A DNA stretch of 64,000 bases from JAGWBG01 sp034421095 (GCA_034421095.1 DAOUKR010000019.1:62001-126000); one strand, 5' to 3'; counted from the stretch's first letter, positions 8,772 through 18,175 are shown. Numbers and translations: made by a program. The notes: generated by a model from the sequence alone, not told the origin.

Positions 8772-9555
8772 GCCGGTCTTTCTGGAGAGCAGGGGCCTCC
8801 TGACCTTGCTGCTGGTGGGAGCTCTCGCCTGGAGTTTATCTGCGGTTGATTGGAAGGGTCCGCTGGTGCAAACCGGGGGTGCCGAATCCGCCCTGGAGTT
8901 TTTTGGTGCACTCGGCAATATCGAGCTTTCCCCGTTCTTTCTGAAGCTTGCCCTGGAAGCCTGTTTGTACACCGTCGCCTATGCGGTGGCCGGGATTACC
9001 CTGGCCGTTGCCTTGGGGCTTCCACTGGGAATAATCGCCTCAGGTACGCTGGCAAGGTCAAGGAAGGTGCGAACTCCGGTAGTCCTGGGCACCCGGGGGT
9101 TCCTTGCCTTCACACGGTCCATCCACGAACTGGTATGGGCCTGGCTCTTCGTTGCTGCAATAGGTCTCTCTCCCATGGCGGCCATTCTGGCTCTTGCCAT
9201 CCCCTACGGCGGCATTCTGGGCCGAATCTACTCGGAGATTCTCAACGACGTCCCGGAAGCTCCTTTGCGCTCCCTGAGGGCCTCCGGCGCATCCGAATGG
9301 CAGGTATTGCTCTACGGCAGGCTCGTCATGGCTATCCCGGACATGCTTAGCTACTCCTTCTATCGGTTCGAGTGCGCTATCCGTGCCGCTGCTATTATGA
9401 GTTTCGTTGGCATTGCAGGGCTGGGTTACCAGATACAGTTGTCCCTGGACGACTTGCTGTATGGTCAGGTGTGGACCCTCCTCCTCTTTCTTGTGGCCTT
9501 GATTGTGCTAGTGGACTCCTGGAGTACCGTGGTACGGCGGAGACTGGTGTCATGA
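8761..9555 (+). CDS. PhnE-like ABC transporter permease, first copy
   Basis: 264 residues with about six hydrophobic segments. The cytoplasmic EAA-type loop is LRASGASEWQVLLYGRL, followed by IPDMLSYSFYRFECAIR, both typical of PhnE-like permeases. The TTG start at 8761 lies inside the end of the ATPase gene, an 11-base overlap. The stop overlaps the next permease start. The likely partner in the membrane is the second permease, giving a heterodimer. Confidence 0.82.
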   Translation: MRARPVFLESRGLLTLLLVGALAWSLSAVDWKGPLVQTGGAESALEFFGALGNIELSPFFLKLALEACLYTVAYAVAGITLAVALGLPLGIIASGTLARSRKVRTPVVLGTRGFLAFTRSIHELVWAWLFVAAIGLSPMAAILALAIPYGGILGRIYSEILNDVPEAPLRSLRASGASEWQVLLYGRLVMAIPDMLSYSFYRFECAIRAAAIMSFVGIAGLGYQIQLSLDDLLYGQVWTLLLFLVALIVLVDSWSTVVRRRLVS

Positions 9556-10448
9556 GCACGGACGCCGACCGCCAGCCTGCTCCAGATGGACAAGTATCTA
9601 TCGCCCGGCCCCCCATCGGCGTGGTCGGGCTTTCCGTCATTGGGTTTATCCTTCTGGCCTGCGCCTCATGGGGGTTCATCCTGTGGGGAGGGGATAGCGG
9701 TTTCGAGAAGCTATTCTCCGGCGAGACCTGGAAGGATGCCGGTGGATTCATCGGGAAGCTCGCCGGGAAAGGGACGGAGGAGAGGGCGGCCTTCCTGCAA
9801 CTTGACAGGTGGGGCCATACCGGGAAGCTGGCCTATGAGACGTTAGCCATGAGCGTTCTGGCTATTGGATTCGCAGGCATAGGGGTCCTGCTCACCTTCT
9901 TGCCCGCAGCACGCAACGTGGCTATGGGTGAACTGTCTCCTACTCGTCGTGGGTCGGCAGGGTTGAGGGCCATGTACTTCCTTGTCAGGGGTGTTTTCAT
10001 CTTTACGCGGGGTGTCCCTGAGTTGGTATTGGCGATGATAATAGTCTTTTTCCTGTCCCCCGGCATATTGCCCGGCGCCATTGCTCTGGGGCTGCACAAC
10101 TACGGGATACTGGGCAAGCTCTCTGCGGAGGTTGTTGAGGACCTGGACACCCGCCCCGCACGTGCTCTGCGGGCCTCGGGGGCCGGTAGCCTCCAGATGT
10201 TGGCCTACGCTATCATGCCCCAGGTGCTTCCCCAGTTCATCACCTATCTGCTATACAGGTGGGAGGTGGTGATACGCACCACCATCGTGGTGGGGTTTGT
10301 CAGCGCAGGCGGGTTGGGCCACGACTTCCGACTGAGCATGAGCTTTTTCCACTACACCGATGTGGCTCTGCTGCTAATCTGGTACATTATCCTGGTGGTT
10401 TGTGTGGACATCCTCTGCTCCTGGCTGCGACAGCGAGTCCGTGGGTGA
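9552..10448 (+). CDS. PhnE-like ABC transporter permease, second copy
   Basis: 298 residues from the ATG at 9552, which overlaps the previous stop in ATGA. The frame stays open further upstream but that part lies inside the first permease gene, so the overlap start is chosen. It has several membrane segments and the coupling loop LRASGAGSLQMLAYAIMPQVLPQF. An N-terminal periplasmic stretch of about 60 residues after the first membrane span is longer than in the first copy. Together the four genes form a complete importer. Confidence 0.82.
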   Translation: MSTDADRQPAPDGQVSIARPPIGVVGLSVIGFILLACASWGFILWGGDSGFEKLFSGETWKDAGGFIGKLAGKGTEERAAFLQLDRWGHTGKLAYETLAMSVLAIGFAGIGVLLTFLPAARNVAMGELSPTRRGSAGLRAMYFLVRGVFIFTRGVPELVLAMIIVFFLSPGILPGAIALGLHNYGILGKLSAEVVEDLDTRPARALRASGAGSLQMLAYAIMPQVLPQFITYLLYRWEVVIRTTIVVGFVSAGGLGHDFRLSMSFFHYTDVALLLIWYIILVVCVDILCSWLRQRVRG

Positions 10449-10510
10449 AACTTTCGTGAGCAGAAGATGAGAACTACAGCTGGTGAATCGCAAGGTTCAG
10501 TTCATAGCTA

Positions 10511-11353
10511 TTAATATGTCCTGATGCCGGGAACCTTGGTGCGCACGCTGTATAATGATGTCCGAGCCGTTGCATAGATGGTCTGGTTGTCCTGACCGCC
10601 GAAGGCCAGATTGGCCGGTGTCTCAGGAAATCCAATAGTGCCGACATGGTCCCCACCAGGACTGACCACCCATATCCCACCGGGGCCGGTGCAGTAAACG
10701 TTGCCCTGAAGGTCAACCTTCATGCCGTCAGGTAGGCCATCGGCGTCCCCTGTCATGTTTATGAAGACTCTATCGTTGGTCAGGGAGCCGTCGGACTGCA
10801 CGTCGAAGGCCCGAATGTGACGGCGGAAAGTGTCGTTGACGTATAGGATGGACTCGTCGGGAGAGAAGGCCAGGCCATTGGGAGTCTCAGGGTCGGATAT
10901 TAGCAGTGTAAGCTTGCCATCCGGGTCAGCACGGAAGACACCGAAGAAACCGAGTTCGCTGGTCTCTTTTGTAATGCCAAAGTAGGGGTCGGTGAAGTAT
11001 ATCCTGCCGCTGGAGTGCTCCACTATATCGTTGGGGCTGTTGAGACGCTTACCCTGATAGTTGGCGGCCACGGTTACCATCTGGCCGTCGGCGGCCATGC
11101 GAGAGACCTGCCTACCGTCGTGCTCGCAGGCTACCAGGCGTCCCTGGCGGTCGAAAATCAGGCCGTTGGACCGGCGGCTGGGTGTAAGGAAAGCCGTAAT
11201 GCCGCCAGGGGTCCAGCGATAGATGATACCAGGAGGAATATCGCTAAACAGGAGGTAGCCATCGGGGTGCCACACCGGCCCCTCGGTAAATTGAAATCCC
11301 GTCGCCAGCCTCTGCGGCTCCTGTTGATCAATCAGGTCAGACATCTGTGCCAT
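10511..11353 (-). CDS. SMP-30/gluconolactonase family protein
   Basis: 280 residues of a six-bladed beta-propeller hydrolase. Typical features are EGPVWHPDGYLLFSDIPP near the N-terminus (metal-ligand Glu), the SPNDIVEHSSGRIYFTDP loop, PNGLAFSPDESILYVNDT and DGMKVDLQGNVYC (catalytic Asp in DG). These enzymes hydrolyse sugar or other lactones with a divalent metal. GAGAGGGGAA precedes the ATG. It lies downstream of, and in the same direction as, the tandem LLM oxidoreductases, and could act on a lactone made by them; that is inference. Confidence 0.82.
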   Translation of the reverse strand: MAQMSDLIDQQEPQRLATGFQFTEGPVWHPDGYLLFSDIPPGIIYRWTPGGITAFLTPSRRSNGLIFDRQGRLVACEHDGRQVSRMAADGQMVTVAANYQGKRLNSPNDIVEHSSGRIYFTDPYFGITKETSELGFFGVFRADPDGKLTLLISDPETPNGLAFSPDESILYVNDTFRRHIRAFDVQSDGSLTNDRVFINMTGDADGLPDGMKVDLQGNVYCTGPGGIWVVSPGGDHVGTIGFPETPANLAFGGQDNQTIYATARTSLYSVRTKVPGIRTY

Positions 11354-11448
11354 ATATTTCCCCTCTCAAATACAAATACATGCAGTGGCAGGTTTAGACC
11401 TCCGGGTAGGAGACTGTTTTCAGCCATAGCGGTTGTGGGAGCGACTCC

Positions 11449-12642
11449 CTATCCAACCCAGGGCTTGAGCTTGATTTCGTGCAAAGCGGGAATGACCTCT
11501 TGGCCCATCAGCTCGATGGAGCGCATCACATGCTCGTGGGGCATTCCGCCCTCATTCCCATAGACGTGCAGGTAGCCGGGGCTGAGTCCGTCTACAACCT
11601 CCGACAGCTTCCTGATGACCGTATCCGGGCTTCCCACTATGATGTTATTGAGAGCCTGAAGTTCCTCGTAGGTCCGCTTCTGTCGGAGGCCTCCGGCCCC
11701 AATTCCGGGCTGGGTCGCCTTTACCTTGACGCCCTCACGGGACTGATAGCCGGGCGGGTCAACATGCTCCCTGGGCCCCTTCTGACGACCGTCTTCCGTC
11801 CACATGAAATGGCGGCCAATCTCGATGGCCTTTTCATCGGTATCTGCCACAAGCACCTGGAGAAGATAACCGAAGTGTCCGGGCCCCGGCGTGAACCCCG
11901 TCTCCTCGGCAGTGTCTATGTAAATCTGCTTCAACCACTTGGTCACGTCCACCAAGGCCCCAAGGTTCATGTAGGGATGCTGGTGCTTGGCTGCCCACAC
12001 CACACTTTCCGGACTACCAGTCCCGGGGAACCAGATGTCCGGGCGGGGCTTCTGCATGGGCAAGACCCAGGGATTCACCACCCGATATTGAAAGTGCTTG
12101 CCTTCGAATCTAAACGGTCCCGGTGTGGTCCAGCATTTGATGATGAGGTCGTGGGCCTCCTCGAACCTCTCCCGGTTCTCCGTAGGGTCTATACCTCCCT
12201 GGAGACTTTCGACTGCCGTACCGCGCACGAAGCCGGAGATAATCCTGCCGCCAGAATAGCAGTCAAGCATGGCAATTTCTTCGGCCATCTTGACGGGGTC
12301 GTTGATGGCGATGACGTTCCCCAGCATGGCAATCTTGACTCGTTTGGTGACCTTGGAAATGACGGCGGCGTCCAGGTTGACGGAGGGCTTCATGCACCAG
12401 TAGGATGCGTGATGCTCGTTGCTCATAATGCCGTCGAACCCCACCTCATCGGCAAGGGCGTACTGTTCGTGGTACTGGTTGTACAGCACGTGGGCCTTCT
12501 CGGGGTCGAAGTAGGTGTTGGGAAAGCCAAGTCGCCCGGACTCGTACTGTGCGACGTCTTCATCGGTGACGTGGCCGTAGGGCTGTTCGGAGAACCAGAA
12601 TACCTCTACCTTGTCGTGGGGTCGGGCTAGCTGGTCAACCAT
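11449..12642 (-). CDS. LLM class flavin-dependent oxidoreductase, tandem copy A
   Basis: 397 residues of the luciferase-like family. Motifs include FDGIMSNEHH near residue 75, KIAMLGNVIAINDPV and the nucleotide-binding region around FPGTGSPESVVWAA. The frame is open upstream of 12642, but the ATG there has AAGGAGG five bases before it and matches the start of copy B exactly. Copy A and copy B (12986-14179) are of equal length and about 90% identical by eye. A dispersed repeat and a hairpin lie between them. Likely role: flavin-dependent oxidation of an organic substrate; not identifiable further. Confidence 0.85.
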   Translation of the reverse strand: MVDQLARPHDKVEVFWFSEQPYGHVTDEDVAQYESGRLGFPNTYFDPEKAHVLYNQYHEQYALADEVGFDGIMSNEHHASYWCMKPSVNLDAAVISKVTKRVKIAMLGNVIAINDPVKMAEEIAMLDCYSGGRIISGFVRGTAVESLQGGIDPTENRERFEEAHDLIIKCWTTPGPFRFEGKHFQYRVVNPWVLPMQKPRPDIWFPGTGSPESVVWAAKHQHPYMNLGALVDVTKWLKQIYIDTAEETGFTPGPGHFGYLLQVLVADTDEKAIEIGRHFMWTEDGRQKGPREHVDPPGYQSREGVKVKATQPGIGAGGLRQKRTYEELQALNNIIVGSPDTVIRKLSEVVDGLSPGYLHVYGNEGGMPHEHVMRSIELMGQEVIPALHEIKLKPWVG

Positions 12643-12720
12643 AACCGCCTCCTTACGAACATTTGGGGTCAGGAAGCTATGTTCCCAAACCCGGCTTTCT
12701 CTAGGTAAGCCCTTAAGAAC

Positions 12721-12844
12721 GTCATTCCGGCCTGCGCCGGAATCCAAAGATTAGGAGAGTCTGGATACTGGCCCCGCATCAAGTACGGGGCAGGCTTTTC
12801 GCCAGTATGACGGGTTGACGGGTCGCCGTTTCCGACTTATTCAG
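12721..12844. repeat. Dispersed palindromic repeat, composite copy between the LLM paralogues
   Basis: It begins with GTCATTCCGG at 12721 and its pairing arm CCGGAATCC, then CCCCGCATCAAGTACGGGG (a hairpin also found at 34580-34600), and ends with a segment from 12801 that matches 39808-39853 with about three differences in 44 bases. The sharing of modules between distant sites shows a mosaic repeat family. Confidence 0.8.
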
Positions 12845-12896
12845 GCTTTATCTATCAAGGGGGATGGATATGACCCCTCGTCTCCTTTGTGACGAC

Positions 12897-12920
12897 AGAG
12901 GCGCACAGATGTGCGCCTCT
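12897..12920. terminator. Stem-loop downstream of LLM copy B
   Basis: AGAGGCGCAC pairs perfectly with GTGCGCCTCT around loop AGAT, a 10-bp stem. It lies 66 bases past the stop of the minus-strand gene at 12986, in a position suited to ending or protecting that transcript. No T-run is seen. Confidence 0.4.
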
Positions 12921-12985
12921 ACTAGAGTGGTGAAGCCTCACTTGACCTCTCTGGCAGAGCGCCAGATATGCCCTGCGGCCAATAT

Positions 12986-14179
12986 CTACCAAATCCAGGG
13001 CTTGAGCTTGATTTCGTGCAAAGCGGGAATCACCTCTTGGCCCAGCAGCTGAATGGAGCGCATCACATCCTCGTGGGGCATTGGCCCTTCATTGCCGTAG
13101 ATATGGATGTAGCCGGGGCTGAGTCCGTCTATAATCTCCGACAGCTTTCTGATGACCGTATCAGGACTCCCCACTATAATGTTGTCAAGCTCTCTAAGCT
13201 CTTCGTAGGTCTTCTTCGTTCGGAGTCCCCCAATCCCGATGCCGGGCTGGGTTGCCTTCACTCTCACTGCTTCGCGGGACTGATAGCCGGGCGGGTCCAT
13301 GTGCTCTCTGGGGCCTTTCTGGCGGTGGTCCTCAGTCCACATGAAGTTGCGTCCAAGCTCAATGGCCTTCTCGTCCGTGTCGGCCACAAGAGCGCGGAGA
13401 AGATAACCGAAGTGGCCGGGCCCCGGCGTGAACCCCGTCTCCTCTGCGGTGTCTATGTAAATCTGCTTCAGCCACTTGGTCACGTCCACCAACGCTCCAA
13501 GGTTCATGTAGGGGTGCTGGTGCTGGGCCGCCCACACCACGCTCTCAGGACTCCCGGTCCCGGGGAACCAGATGTCCGGGCGGGGCTTCTGCATGGGCAG
13601 GACCCAGGGATTCACCACCCGATACTGAAAATGCTTTCCCTCGAATCTAAACGGCCCCGGTGTGGTCCAGCATTTGATGATTAAGTCGTGGGCCTCCTCA
13701 AACCTCTCCCGGTTCTCCGTAGGGTCAATGCCCCCTAACAAGCTCTCGACGGCCGTACCCCGCACGAAGCCGGAGATAATCCTGCCGCCGGAATAGCAGT
13801 CGAGCATGGCTATCTCTTCGGCCATTTTTATGGGGTCATTGATGGCTATGACGTTCCCCAGCATGGCAATCTTGGCTCTTTTGGTGACCTTGGAGATGAC
13901 GGCGGCGTCCAGGTTGACGGAGGGTTTCATGCACCAGTAGGAGGAATGATGCTCGTTGCTCATGATGCCGTCGAACCCCATCTCGTCGGCTAGGGCGTAC
14001 TGTTCGTGGTACTGGTTGTACAGCACGTGGGCCTTCTCGGGGTCGAAGTGGGTATTGGGGAAGCCCATGCGCCCGGACGCGTATGGCTCGATAGTCTCGT
14101 CGGTGATGTGGCCGTAGGGCTGTTCGGAGAACCAGAATACCTCTACCTTGTCATGGGGTCGGGCTAGCTGGTCAACCAT
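12986..14179 (-). CDS. LLM class flavin-dependent oxidoreductase, tandem copy B
   Basis: 397 residues, same family and length as copy A. The N-terminal 24 residues, the ribosome binding site and most of the barrel are unchanged; about 38 positions differ by eye, clustered around residues 25-35 and 320-345. Position 25-35 lies near the substrate side in this family, so the copies may differ in specificity (inference). The ATG at 14179 follows AAGGAGG. The alpha/beta hydrolase at 14225 lies just upstream in the same direction and may share the transcript. Confidence 0.85.
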   Translation of the reverse strand: MVDQLARPHDKVEVFWFSEQPYGHITDETIEPYASGRMGFPNTHFDPEKAHVLYNQYHEQYALADEMGFDGIMSNEHHSSYWCMKPSVNLDAAVISKVTKRAKIAMLGNVIAINDPIKMAEEIAMLDCYSGGRIISGFVRGTAVESLLGGIDPTENRERFEEAHDLIIKCWTTPGPFRFEGKHFQYRVVNPWVLPMQKPRPDIWFPGTGSPESVVWAAQHQHPYMNLGALVDVTKWLKQIYIDTAEETGFTPGPGHFGYLLRALVADTDEKAIELGRNFMWTEDHRQKGPREHMDPPGYQSREAVRVKATQPGIGIGGLRTKKTYEELRELDNIIVGSPDTVIRKLSEIIDGLSPGYIHIYGNEGPMPHEDVMRSIQLLGQEVIPALHEIKLKPWIW

Positions 14180-14224
14180 AACCGCCTCCTTGTTGGTATT
14201 GGTGATTGGATATAGTATACCCGA

Positions 14225-15004
14225 TTACAGCCTTGACAGAAAGTCCACAGTAACGTTCAGGAACTCCTGGGGCTGCTCAACGTGGGGAGAATGTCCGCTG
14301 TTGTCTATCACACTCAGGGAAGAACCCCGCAATGACTGGTTGTAAATCTCGCCGCACTCAACGGGAACTATGGCGTCCTGCCGTCCCCAGACCACGAGTG
14401 CGGGGACGCGGACAAGTTTCAGATATTCCGGGAGGTTGGGATTGTGCATGTAAGGCTTCCACAGGAGGCGAGAGGACATCTCCCTGTTTCGCCATACTAT
14501 CTCTTGTTGCTCTTGGCTCAGCTCACCTGCTTCGGGCATCTTGGTGATGTCGTGCCAGCTTATCTCCTGGACCTGCTCCCGGCTTATCATGAACATTTCG
14601 GCGATTTGGCCCTCTCTCGGTCGGACGCCCAGGGCGTCCAACAGGACCATGCCCTTCACCTTGGATGCACTCATGGCGCCTATCTCCGCAGCTATCCAGC
14701 CTCCCATGGAGTGTCCAAGAAGGGACGCCTGGTCCAATCCAAGCGATTCCATGAGGCCGATGTAGAAATGGGCCATGTCGTTGATGGTACTGACCCAGGA
14801 CTGGGGCGTGCCGTTGTAGCCCGGATGGGAAGGAGCATACACGGTGAACTGTTCTGACAATGCCTGGTGATGGGGCATCCACCCGGGATTGCCGTCTTCA
14901 TTATGAAGAACCAGTAGGGGTGCTCCATTCCCTCCCTTGAACATCTGAGTTCTCAGCCCTGCCACGTCCACAAACTCTTCGGTCACGTTCGGTGCAGTCG
15001 TCAT
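14225..15004 (-). CDS. Alpha/beta hydrolase
   Basis: 259 residues. The nucleophile elbow is GHSMGG around residue 100, the oxyanion-hole region is LHNEDGNPGW, the acid is in VVWGRQDAIVP and the catalytic His in NSGHSPHVEQPQEF. The His is followed by EQPxxF, usual for C-C bond hydrolases and haloalkane-dehalogenase relatives. GGAGG nine bases before the ATG at 15004 favours it over the TTG/GTG options upstream. It is probably first in a minus-strand unit with the two LLM oxidoreductases and the SMP-30 protein, which suggests a degradation pathway. Confidence 0.82.
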   Translation of the reverse strand: MTTAPNVTEEFVDVAGLRTQMFKGGNGAPLLVLHNEDGNPGWMPHHQALSEQFTVYAPSHPGYNGTPQSWVSTINDMAHFYIGLMESLGLDQASLLGHSMGGWIAAEIGAMSASKVKGMVLLDALGVRPREGQIAEMFMISREQVQEISWHDITKMPEAGELSQEQQEIVWRNREMSSRLLWKPYMHNPNLPEYLKLVRVPALVVWGRQDAIVPVECGEIYNQSLRGSSLSVIDNSGHSPHVEQPQEFLNVTVDFLSRL

Positions 15005-15354
15005 TTGATTCGGCCTCCGTAAATTGTAAAGATGCCAGTTTCGCTCCACAGACACACCGGATGCGGCAGCATACTCGGCAGTGTGAAAGACATTTCAGAC
15101 AGACTGAAGTTTGCAATAGTGGGGGGTGTTTGTCAAGAGTATCACCGAATTCAGAGTAGGATAGGCTGTTGCTAAACACAGGCATGAAGAATATGATATG
15201 TACTAGCCGCGCAATCCATGCTGGCTAACCCCGCTATGATTCATCGAGCTGAGGCGCCCGAATTAGCGTCGTGCCACCTATTTCTGCGAGTTGGGCGCAT
15301 GGGGACGTTTGCTGGCATAGGTGGATCGCTGGGCAAAGACCCTCGTCGTTACAG
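15005..15354. other. Divergent intergenic region before the MFS genes
   Basis: About 350 bases between the divergent hydrolase and MFS genes. The frame of the first MFS gene stays open back to 15271, but that part has no match in its paralogue. No repeat or RNA seen. Confidence 0.4.
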
Positions 15355-16686
15355 GTGAGTGAGTTTATCAATCCTCTAAAACTGGTCCGGGGCACCTTTT
15401 ATGGCTGGTGGCTGGTAGGCCTTGCGGCCCTTGTCATGGCCCTGGGCACCGTGCCCCTTTTCCAGGGCATGACCGCCTGGTTCCCGGTATTGGAGACCCG
15501 TTTTGCCTGGAACCGCACACAGCTGGCCTTGGCCTTCTCCTTTTCACGCGTGGAGGGTTCCGTAATGGGGCCAATATCGGGGTATCTCATCGAAAAGCTG
15601 GGGCCCCGGCGTATGGTCTTTATCGGTCTACTGGTCCTGGGGGGAGGGTTCATACTCTTCAGCCTGGTACAGGAGCTTTGGCAGTTCTACCTGGCATTCA
15701 TAGTCATTAGCATGGGTGCCGGTCTGGGCACTTGGCTTCCCATGATGACTGTGTTGAATAGCTGGTTTATCCAACGGCGGTCTATGGCGATGGCGATAGC
15801 CATGGACGGCTTCTACGTGGGCGGGGTGCTGTTCGTGCCGTTGCTGGCCTGGGCCATAAACCCCGAAGAGTTCGGCCCAGATCGCTGGCGACTTGCATCC
15901 GCGGCTATCGGCATAATTGTCATGGTGCTGGCCCTGCCCATCTCCCTGCTGGTCCGTAGGAGGCCGGAGGACTACGGCCTCCTGCCCGACGGGAGACCAC
16001 CCACCTCTACGACGGTGGCCAGAGGGATTGACCTGCCATCCTATGAGGAACCTGACTACACGTGGCAGCAGGCTGTTCGGACCCGGGATTTCTGGCTGAT
16101 GTCCATAGGACATGCCTGTTCATCCATCGTAATTGTGACCGTGACGGTGCATCTGGGTTCCATGCTCAACCTGGACCGAGGGTTCCCCCTGCAAACGGTG
16201 GGGTGGGTTGTGTCAATATACACGGCCGTAAGCGCTGTGTTCACCCTCATAGGTGGCTACATTGGCGATAGAGTGCCCATACGTCTGGCCCTTTTCGGGT
16301 TCTCGGCCATCCAGTCGGTGGCTGTCATAATCATTCTCCAGGCGGACAGTGCATATCTGGCTTTCCTTTTCGCCGTACTCCTGGGCATTGGTTTCGGTGG
16401 ACGTACCCCACTGACCACCGCAATCCGTGGTGTCTACTTTGGGCGCAGGTCATTCGCCAGCATCACCGGCGTGTCAATGATACCGATGAACGCCCTCCTG
16501 CTGGGAGCGCCTCTTTTCGCCGGCTATATGTATGACACCACCGGGAGCTACAATATACCCTTCATCACCATAGCCATAGTGAGCTTCTTTGGCTCAAGTC
16601 TGTTCTTGCTGCTGGGCGAGCCGAAGCCGCTGTCGCCGCCCAGAGATACTACACCCACCCGCATGGGCGCACGGGAAAGCGATTGA
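15355..16686 (+). CDS. MFS transporter, tandem copy 1
   Basis: 443 residues from the GTG at 15355, with about 12 membrane spans and a central loop near residues 200-225. Major-facilitator marks are the GPISGYLIEKLGPRR loop between spans 2 and 3 and RRPEDYGLLPDG at the end of the first half, which recalls oxalate/formate or monocarboxylate carriers. The start is chosen because it gives the same length and the same opening (INPL..VRGTFYGWWLVG) as copy 2; the ribosome binding site is poor, and an upstream start at 15271 cannot be excluded. Substrate unknown. Confidence 0.8.
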   Translation: MSEFINPLKLVRGTFYGWWLVGLAALVMALGTVPLFQGMTAWFPVLETRFAWNRTQLALAFSFSRVEGSVMGPISGYLIEKLGPRRMVFIGLLVLGGGFILFSLVQELWQFYLAFIVISMGAGLGTWLPMMTVLNSWFIQRRSMAMAIAMDGFYVGGVLFVPLLAWAINPEEFGPDRWRLASAAIGIIVMVLALPISLLVRRRPEDYGLLPDGRPPTSTTVARGIDLPSYEEPDYTWQQAVRTRDFWLMSIGHACSSIVIVTVTVHLGSMLNLDRGFPLQTVGWVVSIYTAVSAVFTLIGGYIGDRVPIRLALFGFSAIQSVAVIIILQADSAYLAFLFAVLLGIGFGGRTPLTTAIRGVYFGRRSFASITGVSMIPMNALLLGAPLFAGYMYDTTGSYNIPFITIAIVSFFGSSLFLLLGEPKPLSPPRDTTPTRMGARESD

Positions 16687-16816
16687 TGATTGGGAGGGCT
16701 ATACCACGCCCCTTTCCCTCTGCCCAGCCTTCCTATCGGGTGAGCAGGACGGGACTGCCGGGAGGTTGTTTGTGGTAATTTTGTGGTAATGTCATGTTAT
16801 GGAGCGAGTGCCCTAG

Positions 16817-18151
16817 TTGGCAGACGTAAGAGAGATTATTAACCCTCTGAGGCACGTGCGCGGCACGTTCTACGGTTGGTGGCTTGTAGGCGCGGCCACT
16901 ACGGTAATGATTATGGCCTCCGTGCCCCTCTTCTACGGCCTGACCGCCTGGTTCCCGGTATTGGAGACCAGGTTCCAGTGGAGCAGGGCGCAACTGTCCC
17001 TGGCTTTCTCCCTTTCCCGGGTTGAGGGGTCGGTCACGGGGCCACTGGGAGGGTATCTGACAGACAAACTTGGCCCCCGGCGGATGGTCCTCATCGGACT
17101 GCTGTGTTTGGGGGGCGGGTTCGTACTTATGGGCCAGATACAGAATCTCTGGCAATTCTACCTGGCCTTTATAATCGTGAGCACCGGTGCGGGTCTCGGT
17201 ACGTGGCTCCCCATGATGACGGTGCTGAACAACTGGTTCCTCAGAAAGCGGGCTACGGCTATGTCCCGGGCTATGGCGGGGTCTGCGGCAGGCGGGATAT
17301 TGCTGGTGCCGCTGCTGGCCTGGTCCATAGACCCCGAGCACTTCGGCATTGACAGATGGCGCGCCGTGTCTACTGGCGTAGGTGCTGTAATCATGTTCTT
17401 CGCTCTGCCCATATCCCTGGTGATACGCAATCGGCCCGAGGACTACGGGCAATATCCCGATGGCATCCAACGGAGCCAAGCATCGGCAACCCCGGAAGGA
17501 ACGGGAACATCACAGCCCGCTTCAGATGCGCCCGGCCTGACGTGGCAGGAGGCCTTGCGGACCCGGACCTTCTGGCTGATGACAATAGGCCACGCTTGCT
17601 CGTCCGCGGTGATTGTAACCATATCGGTGCACCTTGGCTCTATGCTGAACCTAGACCGGGGCCTTCCCTTGCAGACGGTGGGGCTGGTGGTCTCTACCTA
17701 TCTGGGCGTTGGCGCTCTATTCAATCTGGTAGGCGGCTACATAGGAGACCGTCTACCCATACGGATGGCGATTTTCGGGTTCTCAGCACTCCAATCCGTA
17801 GCCCTTGGAGTGCTCCTCCTCACCAACAGTACACCGTTGGCTTTTCTCTTTGGGGTGCTTCTGGGTATCAGCTTCGGGGGGCGGTCTCCCCTTACCACGG
17901 CTATCCGGGGCATCTATTTCGGGCGTCGCGCCTTCGCCAGCATCATGGGCATGTCAATGGTGCCCATGAACGGATTCATGATAGCCCTGCCTCTGTTCGC
18001 CGGGTACATGTTCGATACTACAGGGAGCTATAACATACCATTTATGGTGCTGATTGTGCTCAACCTCGTAGGGTCTTGCCTTTTCCTTATGCTGGGCGAG
18101 CCAAGGCTCATGTCGGCAGCGCCAAAGACGGCCCGACAGAGCGGTACCTAG
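16817..18151 (+). CDS. MFS transporter, tandem copy 2
   Basis: 444 residues, 12 membrane spans, closely similar to copy 1 along its whole length, with GPLGGYLTDKLGPRRM, NRPEDYGQYPDG and LGSMLNLDRGLPLQTVG. The TTG at 16817 follows a weak GGAG. The pair arose by tandem duplication; the central loop and the C-terminal tail differ most. They may form a paired uptake route for products handled by the nearby oxidoreductases, or act separately. Confidence 0.8.
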   Translation: MADVREIINPLRHVRGTFYGWWLVGAATTVMIMASVPLFYGLTAWFPVLETRFQWSRAQLSLAFSLSRVEGSVTGPLGGYLTDKLGPRRMVLIGLLCLGGGFVLMGQIQNLWQFYLAFIIVSTGAGLGTWLPMMTVLNNWFLRKRATAMSRAMAGSAAGGILLVPLLAWSIDPEHFGIDRWRAVSTGVGAVIMFFALPISLVIRNRPEDYGQYPDGIQRSQASATPEGTGTSQPASDAPGLTWQEALRTRTFWLMTIGHACSSAVIVTISVHLGSMLNLDRGLPLQTVGLVVSTYLGVGALFNLVGGYIGDRLPIRMAIFGFSALQSVALGVLLLTNSTPLAFLFGVLLGISFGGRSPLTTAIRGIYFGRRAFASIMGMSMVPMNGFMIALPLFAGYMFDTTGSYNIPFMVLIVLNLVGSCLFLMLGEPRLMSAAPKTARQSGT

Positions 18152-18175
18152 CGGCACAGGCCCTACATTCTGTCC

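Noticed and set aside
11479..12630. Long plus-strand open frame, about 380 codons
   Set aside because: Antisense to LLM copy A; the same shadow appears opposite copy B, which follows from their identity.
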